Source of the DNA: an uncultured Terriglobales bacterium
GTDB lineage: Bacteria; Acidobacteriota; Terriglobia; Terriglobales; Acidobacteriaceae
Reading direction: 5' to 3'
DNA length: 8,698 nucleotides
NCBI GenBank assembly: GCA_955652845.1
Contig: CATPBY010000158.1
Span: 1 to 8,698 of the forward strand
A program made the position numbers and the translations under genes. The notes beneath the pieces were generated by a model. That model ran no database searches, was not told the origin of the DNA, and saw nothing but the letters and a program-made list of their open reading frames with translations. Every line of letters begins with the position of its first letter. Within the stretch, counting starts at the first letter, position 1. Shown piece by piece: positions 6,463 through 8,698 of the stretch.

Positions 6463-7758
6463 CTAGGCACAGGAGACCTCTATCGGCACTTCCACCACGG
6501 GCGCCAGCGAATGCCGGCGCTCCTCCTCCCAGTGACGGGTGAGGACCGAATGATGCAGCCCATGCCGGCGAATGCATTGAATTACAACAACGAAGGACAC
6601 GGCACCAATCAATTGAGCGAGAATTGGAATGTGCAGGGCGGTAATCAGACCGTAACGGTCTGCCGCGCGGCCAATCACGATCGGTGCGATAGCCATGGAC
6701 AAGAGATTCACAAACAAATAGTAAAAACCCAGCGCGGTCGCATGTCCGCGTGATGGAACCAAATCATGAATCGTGGCTGTTAGCGGGCCATGATACCAGC
6801 TTAAGAAGAATGCGCCCAGTCCAAAAGCAAGAAGAAAGTGAACCTTGCCGGTCGAGTGTAACGCGTAGAAGATAGCCGGAGCACCCAGCACAAATCCTAT
6901 GGGGATGATCACGGGGCGTGCCCAGGGGCGACGGCGAGCCATGTGATCGGAGAGGTACGCGCCCATCGCGATTCCCAGCGCTCCTCCCACGACGATGACT
7001 AATCCCAGGGCCACCCCGGCTTGGCGCGCGCTGAACCCTTTAGATTCCTGTACCAGATCAGGACCCCAGACCACGTAGGCATAGCCGGCAAAGCTGCCGA
7101 ACCATCCGCTTACCAAAAGCGCAACGAACGCAGGCACGCGCAATAGTTCGCCGATTGACATCGTCTTGCCTTGCGATGAAGGCAGTGCAGCGGTTTTCGG
7201 GAGAGTCAGGGCTGTTAATCCGAGTATCAGTCCAGGAATGCCCACCACGAAGAATGCGGATCGCCAACCAAATGACTGCGCCATGATTCCGCCCAGCGCG
7301 ATCCCGGTCGCGCCGCCAATAAACATTCCAACGTCGAAAGCACCCTGGACCCGGGCGCGGACCTCTCGCGGGAAAGTAGCGCTCAGCACGGCCGCTCCCG
7401 CCGGCGTGTAGGCAGCCTCGCCGACGCCGACCAGCGCACGGGCGGCCAGCAACGCGCGGAATGAGCCAGCCAGCCCGCTCAGAAAAGTAGCGCTGCTCCA
7501 GAACAGAACTCCCGCACTGATGACAGCCCGGCGGGAAACACGGTCGGCCAGCATTCCCAAAGGAAAACTGGCCAGGAAGAGTATCACGGTGAAAGCCGTA
7601 GCGAGGTATCCAAGCTGCACAAACGAAACGGGAAAGTCGCGGCGGATCGCTGGGAATAAAGAAAAAATGATCTGCCGGTCAACATAATTCACAAAGTTAA
7701 CCAGCATCAGGATCAATAACACCCGCCACTGCGTCGGGCTGAAGTTGCTGATTTTCAT
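6463..7758 (-). CDS. Major facilitator superfamily transporter (Spinster/sugar-phosphate-permease-like)
   Basis: A 431-residue inner-membrane protein with about 12 hydrophobic helices, the usual MFS length. Helix 1 contains NFVNYVDRQIIFSLFPAIRRDF (residues 21-42 in part), a pattern common in Spinster- and anion:cation-symporter-type members. The loop between helices 2 and 3 has motif A, GMLADRVSRRA (68-78), and a weaker copy in the second half reads GAYLSDHMARRR. A RALVGVGEAAYTPAG stretch fits helix 4. The N and C termini are cytoplasmic by prediction. The substrate cannot be read from sequence; sugars, organic anions and drugs are all possible. The ATG at 7758 is chosen because helix 1 follows closely; an in-frame TTG at 7797 would add 13 residues, and neither has a good ribosome binding site. 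It lies on the same strand and upstream of the dehydratase-type genes and is divergent from the HTH regulator. Confidence 0.9.
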   Translation of the reverse strand: MKISNFSPTQWRVLLILMLVNFVNYVDRQIIFSLFPAIRRDFPVSFVQLGYLATAFTVILFLASFPLGMLADRVSRRAVISAGVLFWSSATFLSGLAGSFRALLAARALVGVGEAAYTPAGAAVLSATFPREVRARVQGAFDVGMFIGGATGIALGGIMAQSFGWRSAFFVVGIPGLILGLTALTLPKTAALPSSQGKTMSIGELLRVPAFVALLVSGWFGSFAGYAYVVWGPDLVQESKGFSARQAGVALGLVIVVGGALGIAMGAYLSDHMARRRPWARPVIIPIGFVLGAPAIFYALHSTGKVHFLLAFGLGAFFLSWYHGPLTATIHDLVPSRGHATALGFYYLFVNLLSMAIAPIVIGRAADRYGLITALHIPILAQLIGAVSFVVVIQCIRRHGLHHSVLTRHWEEERRHSLAPVVEVPIEVSCA

Positions 7759-7863
7759 GGGAGATCTGGGATTCGTTATCGTCGCAGCACTGCGCAATCA
7801 AACCGCGTCCCACATCCTGCGATAGCCAGTCATTAAAGATGACTGCGCCCCGGAGGGCAAGCG

Positions 7864-7880
7864 ACAAAGACCGACTTTGT
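7864..7880. repeat. Perfect 6-base inverted repeat, operator-like
   Basis: ACAAAG and CTTTGT flank a 5-base spacer (ACCGA), giving a 17-base dyad of a size typical for a dimeric repressor or activator site. It lies between the divergent MFS and HTH genes. A 12-base match of this kind can occur by chance in a gap this size, so function is inferred only from position. Confidence 0.35.
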
Positions 7881-7951
7881 GCGCCACCTTGTGGCAAATC
7901 AGTGGATTGCGCTTTCAATCGTTGCTTAGGATGATTAACCAAGGTAAACTC

Positions 7952-7972
7952 GCGCCACCCTCGGGGCGGCGC
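7952..7972 (+). promoter_or_regulatory. GC-rich hairpin immediately before the ribosome binding site of the HTH gene
   Basis: GCGCCACCC (7952-7960), a 3-base TCG loop (7961-7963) and GGGCGGCGC (7964-7972) form a 9-base stem with a single A-C mismatch. The stem ends three bases before the AGGAG at 7975-7979. In the mRNA it would be stable and could limit ribosome access, or act as part of a regulator site at the DNA level. No T-run follows, so it is not an intrinsic terminator. Confidence 0.45.
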
Positions 7973-7974
7973 CC

Positions 7975-7979
7975 AGGAG
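7975..7979 (+). promoter_or_regulatory. Shine-Dalgarno of the HTH/TolB-like gene
   Basis: AGGAG lies 9 bases before the ATG at 7989 and decides that start. It abuts the hairpin at 7952-7972. Confidence 0.7.
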
Positions 7980-7988
7980 ATTGGCAGG

Positions 7989-8698
7989 ATGGCGGAAGGT
8001 CCTAGGTCACGACCGCAGGTTGAAGAGCCACGAGCCGACGTGCTCGATTCCTGGAAAGAGATCGCCGCCTACCTTAAGCGGGAAGTCCGCACCGTCCAGC
8101 GCTGGGAAAAGACTTTAGGCCTGCCCATACGCCGCCTTTCGCGGGACAAACAAGGGACCGTCTTCGCCTACAAATCGGAGATTGATGGCTGGTGGCGGGA
8201 GCGCGAAACTCAGATCCCCGAAACCAGAGCTGAATCCGAAGAACCTGAGGAGCCGTCGGCGGCCCGCGCACCGGCCTTCGGATCTGATTCGGAAACCAAC
8301 GGCTCGATCACGCTTCAGCACAGGCAGCGACAGCGCCTACTGATATTGCTCGGGATGGTTCTTGCCGTGGCAGTTGTGCTCAACTTGCCCTTCGCCTGGC
8401 GCTATGTCCGGGAAATGTTCTGGCCATCTCCGGTCAGGATGGTGGTCTTGCCCTTCAAGAATCTGGGTGGCGATCCAGATACTCAGCGCGTCGCGGACGG
8501 ATTAACCGAGGAGATGTTCACCCGCCTGAGCCAGCTTCATCCCGAGAGGCTGGCCTTTGTCGAGCTGAACCAAACCGACGCCGCGTTGCCGTTCGACCAG
8601 ATCGGCAGGAAGTTTAACGCTAATTACATCCTGGAAGGGAGTGCCCGGCGCGAGGGTCAAAGATTAGTGATCACGTACCAGCTGGCGCTGGTGAAAGA
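7989..8698 (+). CDS. Membrane-bound HTH regulator with TolB/CadC-like domain, N-terminal part (runs off window end)
   Basis: The 236 visible residues stay open to the window edge. Residues 20-70 form an excisionase/MerR-like winged helix domain: SWKEIAAYLKREVRTVQRWEK (21-41 in part) is the recognition unit and YKSEIDGWWRER closes it. A Glu/Pro-rich linker follows (75-105). One membrane helix lies at about 117-139 after a basic HRQRQR stretch, which puts the HTH in the cytoplasm. From 148, the segment VRMVVLPFKNLGGDPDTQRVADGLTEEMFTRL is the start of a TolB-like/adenylate-cyclase-associated domain, continuing through GRKFNANYILEGSARREGQRL. In Acidobacteriota such proteins often carry TPR or WD40-like repeats further on; these are beyond the window. 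It would act as a one-component sensor-regulator. The start has a good ribosome binding site. The regulated genes are unknown, but the divergent MFS gene is the obvious candidate. Confidence 0.85.
   Translation, partial: MAEGPRSRPQVEEPRADVLDSWKEIAAYLKREVRTVQRWEKTLGLPIRRLSRDKQGTVFAYKSEIDGWWRERETQIPETRAESEEPEEPSAARAPAFGSDSETNGSITLQHRQRQRLLILLGMVLAVAVVLNLPFAWRYVREMFWPSPVRMVVLPFKNLGGDPDTQRVADGLTEEMFTRLSQLHPERLAFVELNQTDAALPFDQIGRKFNANYILEGSARREGQRLVITYQLALVK

Larger units (their letters stand above)
7759..7988. promoter_or_regulatory. Divergent intergenic region with several short inverted repeats
   Basis: This 230-base gap separates the leftward MFS gene from the rightward HTH regulator and should contain both promoters. 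Perfect short dyads seen by eye: ACAAAG-5-CTTTGT (7864-7880), GCCAC-3-GTGGC (7883-7895), GATTG-6-CAATC (7905-7920) and GCCC-4-GGGC (7847-7858). Their clustering within about 75 bases is suggestive of protein-binding sites. No promoter hexamers near consensus were found, so I do not place them. Confidence 0.4.

Overview
The window (8,698 bases, moderately GC-rich) looks like chromosomal DNA from a soil- or sediment-type bacterium, most likely an Acidobacteriota member. The main pointer is the last gene, which combines an excisionase/MerR-like DNA-binding domain, one membrane helix and a TolB/CadC-like extracytoplasmic domain, a layout very common in that phylum. The taxonomic call is inference from gene content only. 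I see no insertion sequence, CRISPR array, tRNA, rRNA or phage gene.

Left end (1-1162): a two-component signalling pair. A CHASE3-domain sensor, cut by the window edge, runs leftward, and a stand-alone receiver-domain response regulator runs rightward from the shared 190-base gap. The receiver resembles the NarL/FixJ type but has no DNA-binding domain.

Centre (1232-6352, minus strand): the core of the window. Three consecutive genes read in the order HgdB/D-component-like protein (507 aa), double HgdC/BcrA-type ATPase activator (778 aa), DUF2229-type activase-related protein (424 aa). Together they carry the parts that many anaerobes encode as one giant activase polypeptide (two ASKHA ATPase domains, a DUF2229 part, an HgdB-like part), here split into three proteins with the HgdB-like part moved to the front. 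All are rich in conserved cysteines. The expected chemistry is ATP-driven, low-potential electron transfer through Fe-S clusters, as in 2-hydroxyacyl-CoA dehydratases and benzoyl-CoA reductases. The true substrate of this giant-type family is not known to me and cannot be read from the sequence. Notable details are a Gly-Asn low-complexity hinge between the two ATPase domains and a 62-base overlap between the last two genes.

Right part (6463-7758, minus strand): a 12-helix MFS transporter lies directly upstream of the three-gene set on the same strand, 110 bases away, and could belong to the same functional unit. Right end (7989 to window end, plus strand): a divergently transcribed membrane-bound HTH regulator, cut by the window edge. 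The 230-base divergent gap holds several short inverted repeats that could be operator sites, and a GC-rich hairpin lies next to the regulator's ribosome binding site.

Working model (inference): the MFS protein moves a substrate, the three Fe-S/ATPase proteins perform or drive a difficult reduction or dehydration, and the one-component regulator next door may control the group. Only the domain assignments are well supported; the functional link is a hypothesis from gene order.
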